Positions 42,431 to 51,680 of a stretch of 64,000 bases of DNA are shown here, piece by piece. Both the position numbers and the translations under genes were made by a program. Source of the stretch: Planctomycetia bacterium (GTDB lineage Bacteria; Planctomycetota; UBA8108; SXIK01); the NCBI GenBank assembly GCA_005772855.1, contig SXIK01000166.1, forward strand, positions 1 through 64,000. The letters run 5' to 3'. Below the pieces are notes generated by a model. That model searched no databases, had not been told where the DNA came from, and saw only the letters and a list, made by a program, of their open reading frames with translations. Each line of letters opens with the position of its first letter. Position 1 is the first letter of the stretch.

Positions 42431-42751
42431 GAACGCCGCACTCGCGTTCAGACGAAGCCTCGCTTCAGCGAGCGTTCTTGCGAGAGCCGTCGGCTCGAAT
42501 CGCGTACTGTGCCCGACGATTCCGTTGAATCGGGTCCACCGCCCGGGGTGAAGCGGCACGCTCAGGAGGGCTTGCCCCAGTAGCCTCAGAAGTCTCCCGA
42601 CCTCGGGAAGGGCCGCGTGCTCGACGACGTCCAGCACGCAAGTGGACTCGATTCGTTCATTGTGAAACGGCAGAGCGTCGATGAGAGACTTGCGTTTCCG
42701 TCCAGGCACTTCCCGGCGACTTGCAAGATCGCCCGCGCGATAACGCTCGCC
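42431..42751 (-). pseudogene. Remnant of a SAM-dependent methyltransferase gene
   Basis: On the - strand, within an open frame 42877-42236, an interior section reads GERYRAGDLAS, then CVLDVVEHAALPEVGRLLRL, then ALLSVPLHPGRWTRF and VGHSTRFEP, followed by LAEARLRLNASAAF. This is the post-motif I half of the common class I methyltransferases (DVVEH..., SVPLHP...RFD..VGH..R(Y/F)EP). The SAM-binding first third is missing, the PGGR turn before ALLSVP is deleted, and an insertion separates AGDLAS from the next strand. The upstream end runs into the divergent helicase gene, so no start is possible. Probably a decayed gene. Confidence 0.55.
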
Positions 42752-42844
42752 CCAACGACAAAAAAAGCGTTGCCCTTTCGTGTCGTGACTGACAGATATT
42801 GTTTCGCCGCGTTCGGTTAACGGGACACAAGGATCCAAACTCTC

Positions 42845-45800
42845 ATGCTCGAAGATGCTCTCAAGCTTTCGCGACATCTGCAGGCAAACCTTGCGCCTGC
42901 TGAGGCCCTCGGCGTCGTGCTGCGCCTCCTGTTGGCACGCAGGCTCGAGCTGGAATTCAAGAAGGCTCGAGGTGAGATCGAAGTCTCATCGGAAGTTCTA
43001 GCAACTCTTCCGGCAACCCAGCGGGAGGAAGCGATTCGATCCCAGTTGAGGGATCGGCTGCCCGCCTACCCGCGCAACGAGGATTCGTTCGAGAGGATTG
43101 CGAGGCTAAAGGAGCCAGCCCGAGGCGAGGCCTGCCTGGCTTTCCTGAGCGACTTCTCTGGATCAGCAGGTGAAAGGCTTCGGGATGCGAGCACACTGGA
43201 GGCCATCCGCCGATTGAGCAGCAGCGACGACTTGGGAGGAGTGCTGGCCGATCTCCTTGAGGCGCGCATCGGGCCCGACGACCACGATGACCGATCCTAC
43301 GAGGCCCTCGAGCGGCGTGTTGTCGCGGACTTGAGCTCATCCCGGTTCGAGGTGGCTGTCTCGGAGGAGTGGGGGCGTTTCAAGGGTCTTCCACTCGAGG
43401 ACAGGGTCTCGACTCTGAGCGTCTCGACGCCGGAGATAAGCGTCGAGGTTGAGCACGTGCGCAAGGTCAACTGGGCCATGGAGCGTAATGGGATTCCGAT
43501 CGTTCAGCAGGCCCGTGTGACGAATCGGGGAGCCACCACGCTGGAAGGCCTGCGCCTCACGCTGCAAGTGGGGCCTGGGCTGAGCGGTGTTTTCGAGGCG
43601 GAGCTACCCACTCTCCCGCCCGGGGCCTCGTTTCAGCTCGATCGGCCCGACCTCCTGCTCGAGGGAGCGCGGCTCAGAAGTGTTCTCGAGCGCGAGCGGG
43701 GTGCGATACACCTGGAGCTCCGAGGGCCGGAAAGGATCTTCGTGTTGGAGTCCCGACCCGTGGAAGTGCTCGCCTACAACGAGTGGGATCATGCAGCGCT
43801 CCCCGAGCTACTGGCTGCCTTCGTCCTTCCCAACGAGCCCGGCGTCGCCCGCCTTCTTGAAACCGCAAGGGACTTGCTCGGGGAGGCGACCGGCGATCCA
43901 ACGCTCTCGGGCTATCAGTCCCGCTCCCGAGAACGAGTGCGAGCCATGGTGGACTCCATTCATCGAGCGATTCAACGTCTTGACGTCACCTACATCAGCC
44001 CTCCGGCGAGCTTTGACCCGGGGAGCCAGAAGGTGCGTTTCCCCGGAGATGTCCTTGAGCACCGCATGGGCACCTGCCTCGACCTGTCCGTGCTGGCCGC
44101 CGCGGCGCTCGAGGCCACCGGACTGAATTCAGTTCTTGCGTTGGTTCGTGGGCATGTTTTCCCGGGTGTTTGGCTCATCGACGATTGGTTGCCAGCGGCG
44201 TCGACGGACGACCCCGTACTCCTCCGCAAGCTTATTCAGGCTGGCGAACTGCTCGTTTTTGACGCCACGCTCGCGACGGCGCGACCTCCAGAGCCTCTGG
44301 TTGCCGCCGAGCGCGCCGCCTCAAATCATCTCGGGGATCCAACAGCCTTTGAGTGCCTGCTCGACCTACGAGCTTGCCGCCTCGCAAAGATTTTTCCGTT
44401 GTCTCTTGGCGGCACTGACGCTGACGCGGCACCCGGAGCCACAGTGGGCGAGCGCGAGCCACGGGGCGCCACGGCGCCCGCGGATGAGGCCGCCGGCCCG
44501 GCCAGCAGGACCAGGGCACAGAAGTTAGCCCCGGAGCGACGAGTCCAGCACCGGCGCATTGCGACCTGGAAGGAGCGATTGCTGGATCTCTCGCTTCGCA
44601 ATCGGCTCCTTAATTTTCGAGAGTCACGCGACAGGACGGTGCTCCTTGACACCCCCGAGCTTCACTTGCTCGATGACCGGATCGTCTCGGGCGAGGTCCT
44701 GAGCCTCGAGCCCAGGGTGGAGCTGGACGAGAACGATCCCCGGGTCGCGGAGCTTCTGAAAACTCGAGGAGCCGACTACCTTATTCGCGCGGAGCGACTA
44801 GAACTCCTCAAGAGTGGACGCGTCCTCACGAAGCACACCGACGATGACCTGTCCCACCGGCTCGTCGCCACGTTCCGAGCGGCGCGGACCGAGGTGGAAG
44901 AGACGGGCTCTTCGACCCTGCACATTGCGATGGGAATGCTTCGCTGGCTTGAAGTCGGCGCAAGCGGTCCGCCAAGACTCGCTCCGATTCTTCTGTACCC
45001 TGTCGAACTGGTGCGCCCAACGGCGCGGGCACGTCTGCGAATGCGGCTCCGAGACGACGAGCCGCGACTCAACGATACGCTGCTGGAGAAACTGAGGATC
45101 GATTTCGGGCTTGAGTTTCCCGAGCTCAGGAGCCTGCCGCTGGATGAAGCCGGCGTCGACGTGAAGACCGTGTTGGCGACGCTGCGCCGCGGTGTGTCGA
45201 GGTTGGAAGGCTTTGATGTGCTGGACGAGGCTTGTCTCTCCTTCTTCTCCTTCGCGAAGTTTCTGATGTGGCGCGACCTTGACCAGCATGATGATGATCT
45301 CCTGAGGAACGAGACAGTCCGTCATCTCGTCGCGTCGCAAGGGGCGGCGTGGTCTGGATCTGCCAATTTCATCGAGCCGGATCGTCTGGATCAGGAGCTC
45401 TCTCCGGCGCAGTCGCGGCTCGTCCTTGACGCCGACTCGAGTCAGCATGTGGCGGTGGATGCTGCACTGAAGGGCCTCTCCTTCGTGCTTCAGGGGCCGC
45501 CCGGAACGGGCAAGTCGCAAACGATCACGAACATCATCGCGGAGTGCCTGGCTGCGGGGAAGCGGGTGCTTTTCGTGGCGGAGAAGCGCGTGGCGCTTGA
45601 CGTCGTCGCCCGGCGTCTGAAGGCCGTCGGCCTGGGTGAATTCTGCCTCGAGCTGCACTCCAGCAAGGCCAACAAGCGTGAGATTGTGCTCGAGCTGGGG
45701 CGAGCGCTCGAGGGTGCGACCCGGGCGACGAGCGCTCCGAGCCCCAGGGTTGCGGAGCGTGTGGCGGAGATGCGGAGGAGCTTGCGGGAGTATGTCGAGG

Positions 45801-48800
45801 TCTTGCATGGGGAGACGCCGCTGGGGCCTTCACTTTTTCGTTGTGGTGCCCGTGGCCTCGAGCTGGGGTCGGCTCCTGGGGTGAAGCTATCGCTGGATGA
45901 TGTGTTGAGCGTAACGCGGGAGCTCCACGAGTCCCGTCTCGAGGCGTTGTCTCAACTCTCGGCGGCCGCCAGCGATTTGCCCACGGTCGTGGGGCACCCA
46001 TTCTGCGCCTGTGATGTCGCGGAGTGGAGCGCATTGAAGGCCAGGGAGTGGGGGGCGCAGTTACGTGCGCTCCAGCAGGCATCGGGCCAATTTGCAACAG
46101 AAGGTGACCGGGCTGCACAGGCTGTTGGGCTTCGGGGGGAGCTCTCCGTGCCCGCCCTCGAAAGCTTGGCGGGGCTCCTTGAGCTGCTCGCGGAAAACGT
46201 GCCCGAGGGGGCTCGAACCTTGCTCTCCAGATCCGATGCCTCGGTGGCGATGGATCGACTTGGCGAATGCGAGAAGCTCGCGAGGGATCGCGTCTCGTCT
46301 CTGGAGAACATTGCAAGGCGATTCGAACCGCGGCTCTTCGAGCTGGACCTGTCGGCTCTTCTCGCCGCATACCGCAAGAATGCGGGCCGATTCGCTCCCT
46401 GGCGTTGGCTTTCGCTGCGTGGGTCCGCGGCCCAGCTCAGAGCGGCCGCGAGGGGGCCCCTGCCCGGTCCGGAGGAAATCGTTCAGATCCTCGAGACGGC
46501 GGAACGATGCCGTGAAACTTCGCACCGCCTCGAGCGAGAGCAGCCATTCCTGCTGGATGTCCTGGGGGACTCGGCCCGGGGAGCGGAGACTCACCTGGAC
46601 GCCATCTCCAGTCTCACGAAGTTTGCTGGCCGATGGCAGGAGCGCTGGAGCAGGGCACCTTCCGAGCTGCGGGCTGCGCTACTTGCGCCCCCTCTTCTGT
46701 CATCAGAGGCTGCCAGAGATGCGAAGGACGCGCTCTCCCGGAGTCTCGATGTTTTTCGCGCGGCGTTCGGTGCTTGCGTTGCGAGCCTCTCCATCGACAC
46801 CTCAAGGGCCTTCGCCGGCCCCGACACATCGTTCTTGCCTGCGCAGGTGAGGGAGCAGTCGGAGCGGTGGATTGCCAACCTTCCGGCCCTGCGGGCCTGG
46901 GCCCGCTTTGTCTCTTCCGAGGCTCGCGTCAAGGTGCTGGGTCTTTCTCCGCTCCTCGAGCCACTGCGCAGTGGCAGTCTGGAGGCTGCGGACCTGGCCC
47001 CGGCGTACGAGCGGGCCTTCCTGGGAGATTGGGTCGACCATGCTGTCGATGCCTCGCCGATCCTGCGCGCGTTCAACGGTAGGGAGCGAGACCGCCTGGT
47101 GGAAGCTTTTCAGGAGCAAGACCGGGAGCTCATCGCCTCCGGCGGCAAGTTGGTGACGGCACTTCTGGCGAAGAGCCGGCCGCAGGCGAACGCCGCGGCG
47201 CCGTCGGCTTCCGAGGTCGGCATCTTGCAGCGTGAGGCAAGAAAGAAGACGCGACACATGAGCGTTCGGAGACTCATGGAGGAGATTCCCAACCTTCTCG
47301 TTCGGCTCAAACCATGTCTCCTGATGAGCCCTCTTTCGATCGCCCAGTACCTGCCGCCGGGCCGGGACCCCTTTGACCTCGTGGTCTTTGACGAGGCCTC
47401 ACAGATCCCGACGCACGACGCCATTGGCGCCATCGCGCGAGGCAAGCAAGTCATTGTGGTTGGGGACTCGAAGCAGCTCCCGCCAACAACTTTCTTTTCG
47501 GTGAGCCTGGATGACGAGGATGGTGAGCCATTGGAGACCGGCGACATGGTCGAGGAGCTGGAGAGCATTCTCGATGAGTGCGTCGCGTCGCACCTGCCAT
47601 CGCTCATGCTGCGATGGCACTACAGGAGCCGTGACGAACGGCTTATCACGTTTTCGAATTGGCACTATTACGAAGGGAAGCTGCTCACCTTTCCGGCCGC
47701 CGAAGCTGGCGTGGAAGGGCTAGGCGTCCGACTCGAGCGTGTCAGCGGCATCTTTGACCGAGCGCGTTCCCGCACGAATCAGATCGAGGCGGAAGCGGTG
47801 GTGCGCTGGGTGATCGATGCCTTGCGCGATCCAGGGAGGCGCTCGAGGTCCATTGGTATCGTGACTTTCAACCAGCCGCAGCAGACCTTGATCGAGGACC
47901 TCCTCGATCAGGCTCGACGAGAGCATCCCGAGATAGAGCCCTATTTCGGTGACCGGGCGCCGGAGCCGGCGTTCGTCAAGAACCTCGAAAACGTGCAGGG
48001 GGATGAGCGCGACGTGGTGCTCTTCTCGGTTACCTATTCGCCAGACGCCGAAGGACGAGTCTGGATGAACTTTGGGGCCCTGAACGTCGAGGGCGGCGAG
48101 CGCCGCCTCAACGTGGCGATCACGCGCGCCCGCCTCCAACTCGTGGTCTTCTCGGGGCTCGAGTCGCAAGACATTGATCTTTCGCGCACGCGGGCGCGGG
48201 GAGTCGAACACCTGAAGAGTTTTTTGAGATACGTCGAGACGGGCGAGCAGGCGATCCCCGGGGGGGCCGTGACCGCCGTGGCTCAAGCTGCGGCTCTCTC
48301 GTCCTTCGAGCTGGACGTCGAGCGTCTGCTCATCGAGCGAGGGCACTCGATCGAGCGGCAAGTCGGCTGCTCGGGCTACAGGATCGACTTGGCCGTGCGG
48401 GACCCGGAGTCTCGGGGCCGTTACCTGCTTGGAATTGAGTGCGACGGAGAGGCTTACCGGAACGCTCCGACCGTTCGAGACCGCGACCGTCTGCGTCAGT
48501 CAGTGCTCGCTGGCCTGGGTTGGCGGCTCCATCGCATCTGGTCGCTGGACTGGTGGCATGATCCCGAGGCGGAGCTCAAGCGCATCGAAGAGGAGATCGT
48601 GAAGGCGATTGCATCGAAGTCGAAAGACAGTGCCACGGCCGGTCTCAACATTGGCTTGAAAGCCTCCCTGGAGGAGTCCGCTCCACTCACGATCCCTCTC
48701 ACGGAGTTGCCGGGTGCAGGCGCTCCTGTAGTCGCCTTGCAAGACGCTCCCCTTCCCTGCGAGCCGCAACGCGAGAGGGTTGTTGAGAGCTACAGCCCAT

Positions 48801-49339
48801 TCCCGATCATGCAGATCGGCACGCCAGAGTCTTTTGAGTCGATGCAGTCCCACGCATCGGCCATCAGCCTTCTGGGACAAATCGCCGAGCACGAGGGGCC
48901 TGTCCACAAGGATACGCTGTTGCGAAGAGCTGCCGAGTGCCATGGTATCCACCGAATTTCGCGCGGCGTCGAGGAGCGGCTTTCCCGGCTTGTTGTGGAG
49001 GCCGTGCAGGCTGGCAAGTTGCGCCTGGAAGGCGAATTCGCCTGGCCGCGGGGAGCGGATATTACGGCCTGGTCTCGATTCCGTGGGCCTTCGCCGGGTG
49101 GCGGGGTACGGGAGCCGGAGCAAGTGGTGCCGGCAGAGATCGCTGCGGCCCTGAAGCATGTGCTCAGGATCTCGGTGGCTCTCTCGAAGACAGACCTGGT
49201 ACGGGGGGCTGCGGCGCTCATGGGCTACCGACGGGTCACCCACCGAGTGCGTGCCGCATTTGAGGCGGCGATCACTTACCTCGAGAAGGGCGGCAGCTGC
49301 ACATTGGAGGGCGATCTTGTGCGGGATCATTGCGCGTAG
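42845..49339 (+). CDS. Giant DUF4011-helicase-nuclease-DUF3320 protein, likely anti-phage defence
   Basis: 2164 residues. Order: N-terminal helical and beta-sandwich part (1-300); transglutaminase/papain-like domain with Cys (GTCLDLSVL, about 409), His (VRGHVFPG, about 435) and Asp (VFDATL, about 472); DUF4011 (about 570-680; WKERLLDLSLRNRLLNF); superfamily 1 helicase with Walker A GPPGTGKS (about 882-889), Walker B VVFDEASQ (about 1514) and GDSKQLPPT; motifs V/VI (GDERDVVLFS, NVAITRAR); MTES_1575/Vsr-like nuclease (about 1820-1930; GIECDGEAY, RDRDRLR, HRIWSLDWW); DUF3320 (about 2005-2060). This layout matches the single-gene DUF4011-helicase-Vsr defence family (Hhe in defence catalogues). 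Cytoplasmic; neighbours are unrelated. Confidence 0.9.
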   Translation: MLEDALKLSRHLQANLAPAEALGVVLRLLLARRLELEFKKARGEIEVSSEVLATLPATQREEAIRSQLRDRLPAYPRNEDSFERIARLKEPARGEACLAFLSDFSGSAGERLRDASTLEAIRRLSSSDDLGGVLADLLEARIGPDDHDDRSYEALERRVVADLSSSRFEVAVSEEWGRFKGLPLEDRVSTLSVSTPEISVEVEHVRKVNWAMERNGIPIVQQARVTNRGATTLEGLRLTLQVGPGLSGVFEAELPTLPPGASFQLDRPDLLLEGARLRSVLERERGAIHLELRGPERIFVLESRPVEVLAYNEWDHAALPELLAAFVLPNEPGVARLLETARDLLGEATGDPTLSGYQSRSRERVRAMVDSIHRAIQRLDVTYISPPASFDPGSQKVRFPGDVLEHRMGTCLDLSVLAAAALEATGLNSVLALVRGHVFPGVWLIDDWLPAASTDDPVLLRKLIQAGELLVFDATLATARPPEPLVAAERAASNHLGDPTAFECLLDLRACRLAKIFPLSLGGTDADAAPGATVGEREPRGATAPADEAAGPASRTRAQKLAPERRVQHRRIATWKERLLDLSLRNRLLNFRESRDRTVLLDTPELHLLDDRIVSGEVLSLEPRVELDENDPRVAELLKTRGADYLIRAERLELLKSGRVLTKHTDDDLSHRLVATFRAARTEVEETGSSTLHIAMGMLRWLEVGASGPPRLAPILLYPVELVRPTARARLRMRLRDDEPRLNDTLLEKLRIDFGLEFPELRSLPLDEAGVDVKTVLATLRRGVSRLEGFDVLDEACLSFFSFAKFLMWRDLDQHDDDLLRNETVRHLVASQGAAWSGSANFIEPDRLDQELSPAQSRLVLDADSSQHVAVDAALKGLSFVLQGPPGTGKSQTITNIIAECLAAGKRVLFVAEKRVALDVVARRLKAVGLGEFCLELHSSKANKREIVLELGRALEGATRATSAPSPRVAERVAEMRRSLREYVEVLHGETPLGPSLFRCGARGLELGSAPGVKLSLDDVLSVTRELHESRLEALSQLSAAASDLPTVVGHPFCACDVAEWSALKAREWGAQLRALQQASGQFATEGDRAAQAVGLRGELSVPALESLAGLLELLAENVPEGARTLLSRSDASVAMDRLGECEKLARDRVSSLENIARRFEPRLFELDLSALLAAYRKNAGRFAPWRWLSLRGSAAQLRAAARGPLPGPEEIVQILETAERCRETSHRLEREQPFLLDVLGDSARGAETHLDAISSLTKFAGRWQERWSRAPSELRAALLAPPLLSSEAARDAKDALSRSLDVFRAAFGACVASLSIDTSRAFAGPDTSFLPAQVREQSERWIANLPALRAWARFVSSEARVKVLGLSPLLEPLRSGSLEAADLAPAYERAFLGDWVDHAVDASPILRAFNGRERDRLVEAFQEQDRELIASGGKLVTALLAKSRPQANAAAPSASEVGILQREARKKTRHMSVRRLMEEIPNLLVRLKPCLLMSPLSIAQYLPPGRDPFDLVVFDEASQIPTHDAIGAIARGKQVIVVGDSKQLPPTTFFSVSLDDEDGEPLETGDMVEELESILDECVASHLPSLMLRWHYRSRDERLITFSNWHYYEGKLLTFPAAEAGVEGLGVRLERVSGIFDRARSRTNQIEAEAVVRWVIDALRDPGRRSRSIGIVTFNQPQQTLIEDLLDQARREHPEIEPYFGDRAPEPAFVKNLENVQGDERDVVLFSVTYSPDAEGRVWMNFGALNVEGGERRLNVAITRARLQLVVFSGLESQDIDLSRTRARGVEHLKSFLRYVETGEQAIPGGAVTAVAQAAALSSFELDVERLLIERGHSIERQVGCSGYRIDLAVRDPESRGRYLLGIECDGEAYRNAPTVRDRDRLRQSVLAGLGWRLHRIWSLDWWHDPEAELKRIEEEIVKAIASKSKDSATAGLNIGLKASLEESAPLTIPLTELPGAGAPVVALQDAPLPCEPQRERVVESYSPFPIMQIGTPESFESMQSHASAISLLGQIAEHEGPVHKDTLLRRAAECHGIHRISRGVEERLSRLVVEAVQAGKLRLEGEFAWPRGADITAWSRFRGPSPGGGVREPEQVVPAEIAAALKHVLRISVALSKTDLVRGAAALMGYRRVTHRVRAAFEAAITYLEKGGSCTLEGDLVRDHCA

Positions 49340-49415
49340 CTTCCCTCGCCTGCCCGCGTTGGTTCTCCATGGCGGGGCGGAACGGGCCGGGCCGGCCCTC
49401 GACGCTTGCCGGCAC

Positions 49416-49429
49416 TTCACAGTTGTGAA
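49416..49429. promoter_or_regulatory. Small palindrome upstream of the polysaccharide cluster
   Basis: TTCACA GT TGTGAA, a 6-2-6 inverted repeat centred about 40 bp before a TTGACA box. It has the size of an operator half-site pair, but may be chance. Confidence 0.25.
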
Positions 49430-49462
49430 CTTGACGGGTCGGTCCCCACACCCCTGGTCCTC

Positions 49463-49492
49463 TTGACAGTGTAGGCTACGCTGGGCGATACT
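49463..49492 (+). promoter_or_regulatory. Possible promoter giving a leaderless transcript
   Basis: A perfect TTGACA (49463-49468) is followed after 18 bp by GATACT (49487-49492). The predicted transcription start near 49499 falls on or next to the GTG codons at 49495 and 49501 that begin the GT9 fusion gene, which lacks a ribosome site. Sequence match only. Confidence 0.4.
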
Positions 49493-49494
49493 CC

Positions 49495-51642
49495 GTGCGC
49501 GTGAAGCTGCCTCCTCGATTTATTCGAAAAGTTATTAGTCCTGGGTTGAAGAGATTTGGACGACAGCTCTCCAGGTTGCTGGAGCCATCCATCCCGCGAC
49601 TTCCGTGCCCCAAGGGACCCCCTGATCCCGCAAAGATTCGTCAAATTGTAGTCATCTCCAAGATGGGCATCGGGAACTTCATTCTCTTCATGCCCGCCTT
49701 GCGTCATCTCCGGTCGGCCTATCCCCAGGCGGAGATTGTGCTCCTGGGGGTTCGGGGCCGCTCGGGGGGGATGGGCCTTCTGCCTCCGGGTACGGTAGAC
49801 CGTGTTCTCGAGCTCGACGGGGGAGCTGGAAATCTGCTGCCGATTCGGAGCCTGTTTCGGTTTTGCAGGAAGAATTCCTTGAAGCCGGACATGGCGGTCG
49901 TCCGGTGGACGGGCCATGCCATTGTCCCGACAATCCTGTCTATTCTCCGCCCTAGCTATCGAGTTGGACACGTTTCCGGGGCTGGGTTCTCGAGCAAGCA
50001 CGATGCGATTTTTAACTTTCCCGTGCCGATCGCCGAGGGACGTCATGAGACGGATCTGAACCTCGACCTCATCCGCGCCCTCGGAATCCCCGTCGGGGAC
50101 GCTCGCCCGGCCATCCACGTGCCAAAAGAAGCGCAGGACCGAGCCGACGGTTTTCTCGCGAAGACTCTGGGGGAAGGACGCCCCTTCGTCGCAATCCAGG
50201 TCGGCACCAGCTCTCTCCAACCCTGGAAACGCTGGAGCATGGAGCGATGGTCTCTCCTCCTCCAGGAACTCATGCAGGCCGGGCACAGCTTGGTGTTACT
50301 TGGCTCGGAAGATGAACGGCCCTTGCTGGAGACACTTTGCCTCCACGAGAGCCGTCCAGGGGGACCCCTCTGCGTCAATGCGGCCGGCCAACTTTCCCTG
50401 GAAGAGTCTGCTCAAGTCGTGGTCCGGAGCAGCCTCCTCGTGTGCGCTGACACCAGCTTGATGCACGTGGCCGCCGCCACTGACAAGCCGCAGGTCATTT
50501 TCTGGGGGCCCACGCAGTTCGACAGGACGCAGCCGCTCTCGGAAAAGAGCATCGTCCTCAGAAAACCGTGCCCCTGCAGCGGCAGCCTCTTCGACCGTGA
50601 GGTTGTCCGGACCATATGGGCCTGCGATCAACCCTGTCTGGCCACCAGCGTCAAGGAAGCCCTGGGGACCATCCGGCCGCTGCTTCCATCAGTGGAGGCT
50701 TCTCCTGGCTCACTGAATCTGGCGGATGGCCGCCTGAATACAGGGGCGGCCTGCCCGCTCTGTGGCGCAGCCGACTCTCGACTGCTCTTCAAGTTCGACT
50801 TCTCCAAGTGGCGAAAGGGCATCTTCGCCTATTTGCGCCGTTGCGAAAGCTGTGATCTTCTTTTTAACTGGCCCCGGCCCACAAGCGAGGAGTTGGCCTC
50901 CTTCTATGGGCCTGATTACTATATCTTTCAGCGAGACGAGGCGGAAACATTCCGGCGCATGCTTCCCATCTACGCCAGGACGGTTCGAATCGTCGAAGGG
51001 CTTGTTCGCAAGAGGAAGTCGCTTGATATTGGTTGCGCTGCGGGCCATTTTCCTGCCCTTCTGCGGTCCCTGGGCTGGGACACCAAGGGGGTGGAGATAT
51101 CCGAGGGGGCTGCCTCACACGCCTCGGAGCGATGGCAGGTTCCCACATTCAAGGGGACTATCGAAGAGTTCAGCGAGCAGGGGCAGCTCTTCCCTCTGGT
51201 GACTGCCATTGACGTCCTCGAGCATGTTCCCGATCCCCACTCCTTCATTCGTGCCATCGCCCGTGTTTGTGAGCCGGGTGCCTTCGTGGTGCTCGACACG
51301 CCGAACGCAGGAGCCTTTCACTTTCGTGCATTCGGAGCCACCTGGCGAGGGTTTAACCCCTTCCACATACAGCTCTTTTCCCCCTGCAATCTGGAAAAGC
51401 TCTTGAAAGAGCATGGGTTCGAAGTCGTGAAGCAGTTCTCCTACAACAATGTTTTTCCCAAGGCAGATCCCCCAGTGTTGAACCTTGCTGGCTGCGACAA
51501 CGGGTCACTCTTGCCAAGGGTCGCGAAGTTAGCTATCCAGTTCCCCTCGTACCCTGCCAGCGAAGATGCCCGATCGCCCCTGGCCGTGCGCTGCCAGGGA
51601 GAAAACTTGGTCGCGATCGCCCGGCGCAGGGATGGTCGTTGA
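49495..51642 (+). CDS. Fusion of GT9 (heptosyltransferase-like) glycosyltransferase and SAM methyltransferase
   Basis: 715 residues from GTG 49495 (GTG 49501 possible; no ribosome site). Residues about 45-390 are glycosyltransferase family 9: IVVISKMGIGNFILFMPAL at the start, VGTSSLQPWKRWSMERW, and the nucleotide-sugar site ADTSLMHVAAATDKPQVIFWGPT. Residues about 420-470 are a zinc ribbon (CPLC ... CESC), and 480-700 a class I methyltransferase (LDIGCAAGHFPALL, VTAIDVLEHVPDPHSF, ATWRGFNPFHIQLFS). GT9 enzymes add heptose to lipopolysaccharide core; methyltransferases with such ribbons methylate sugars. The fusion would add and cap a sugar. It begins the surface-polysaccharide cluster. Confidence 0.9.
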   Translation: MRVKLPPRFIRKVISPGLKRFGRQLSRLLEPSIPRLPCPKGPPDPAKIRQIVVISKMGIGNFILFMPALRHLRSAYPQAEIVLLGVRGRSGGMGLLPPGTVDRVLELDGGAGNLLPIRSLFRFCRKNSLKPDMAVVRWTGHAIVPTILSILRPSYRVGHVSGAGFSSKHDAIFNFPVPIAEGRHETDLNLDLIRALGIPVGDARPAIHVPKEAQDRADGFLAKTLGEGRPFVAIQVGTSSLQPWKRWSMERWSLLLQELMQAGHSLVLLGSEDERPLLETLCLHESRPGGPLCVNAAGQLSLEESAQVVVRSSLLVCADTSLMHVAAATDKPQVIFWGPTQFDRTQPLSEKSIVLRKPCPCSGSLFDREVVRTIWACDQPCLATSVKEALGTIRPLLPSVEASPGSLNLADGRLNTGAACPLCGAADSRLLFKFDFSKWRKGIFAYLRRCESCDLLFNWPRPTSEELASFYGPDYYIFQRDEAETFRRMLPIYARTVRIVEGLVRKRKSLDIGCAAGHFPALLRSLGWDTKGVEISEGAASHASERWQVPTFKGTIEEFSEQGQLFPLVTAIDVLEHVPDPHSFIRAIARVCEPGAFVVLDTPNAGAFHFRAFGATWRGFNPFHIQLFSPCNLEKLLKEHGFEVVKQFSYNNVFPKADPPVLNLAGCDNGSLLPRVAKLAIQFPSYPASEDARSPLAVRCQGENLVAIARRRDGR

Positions 51643-51680
51643 TTTCTGGAGAGTCGTGCCCCATTCACGGAGATCGATCG

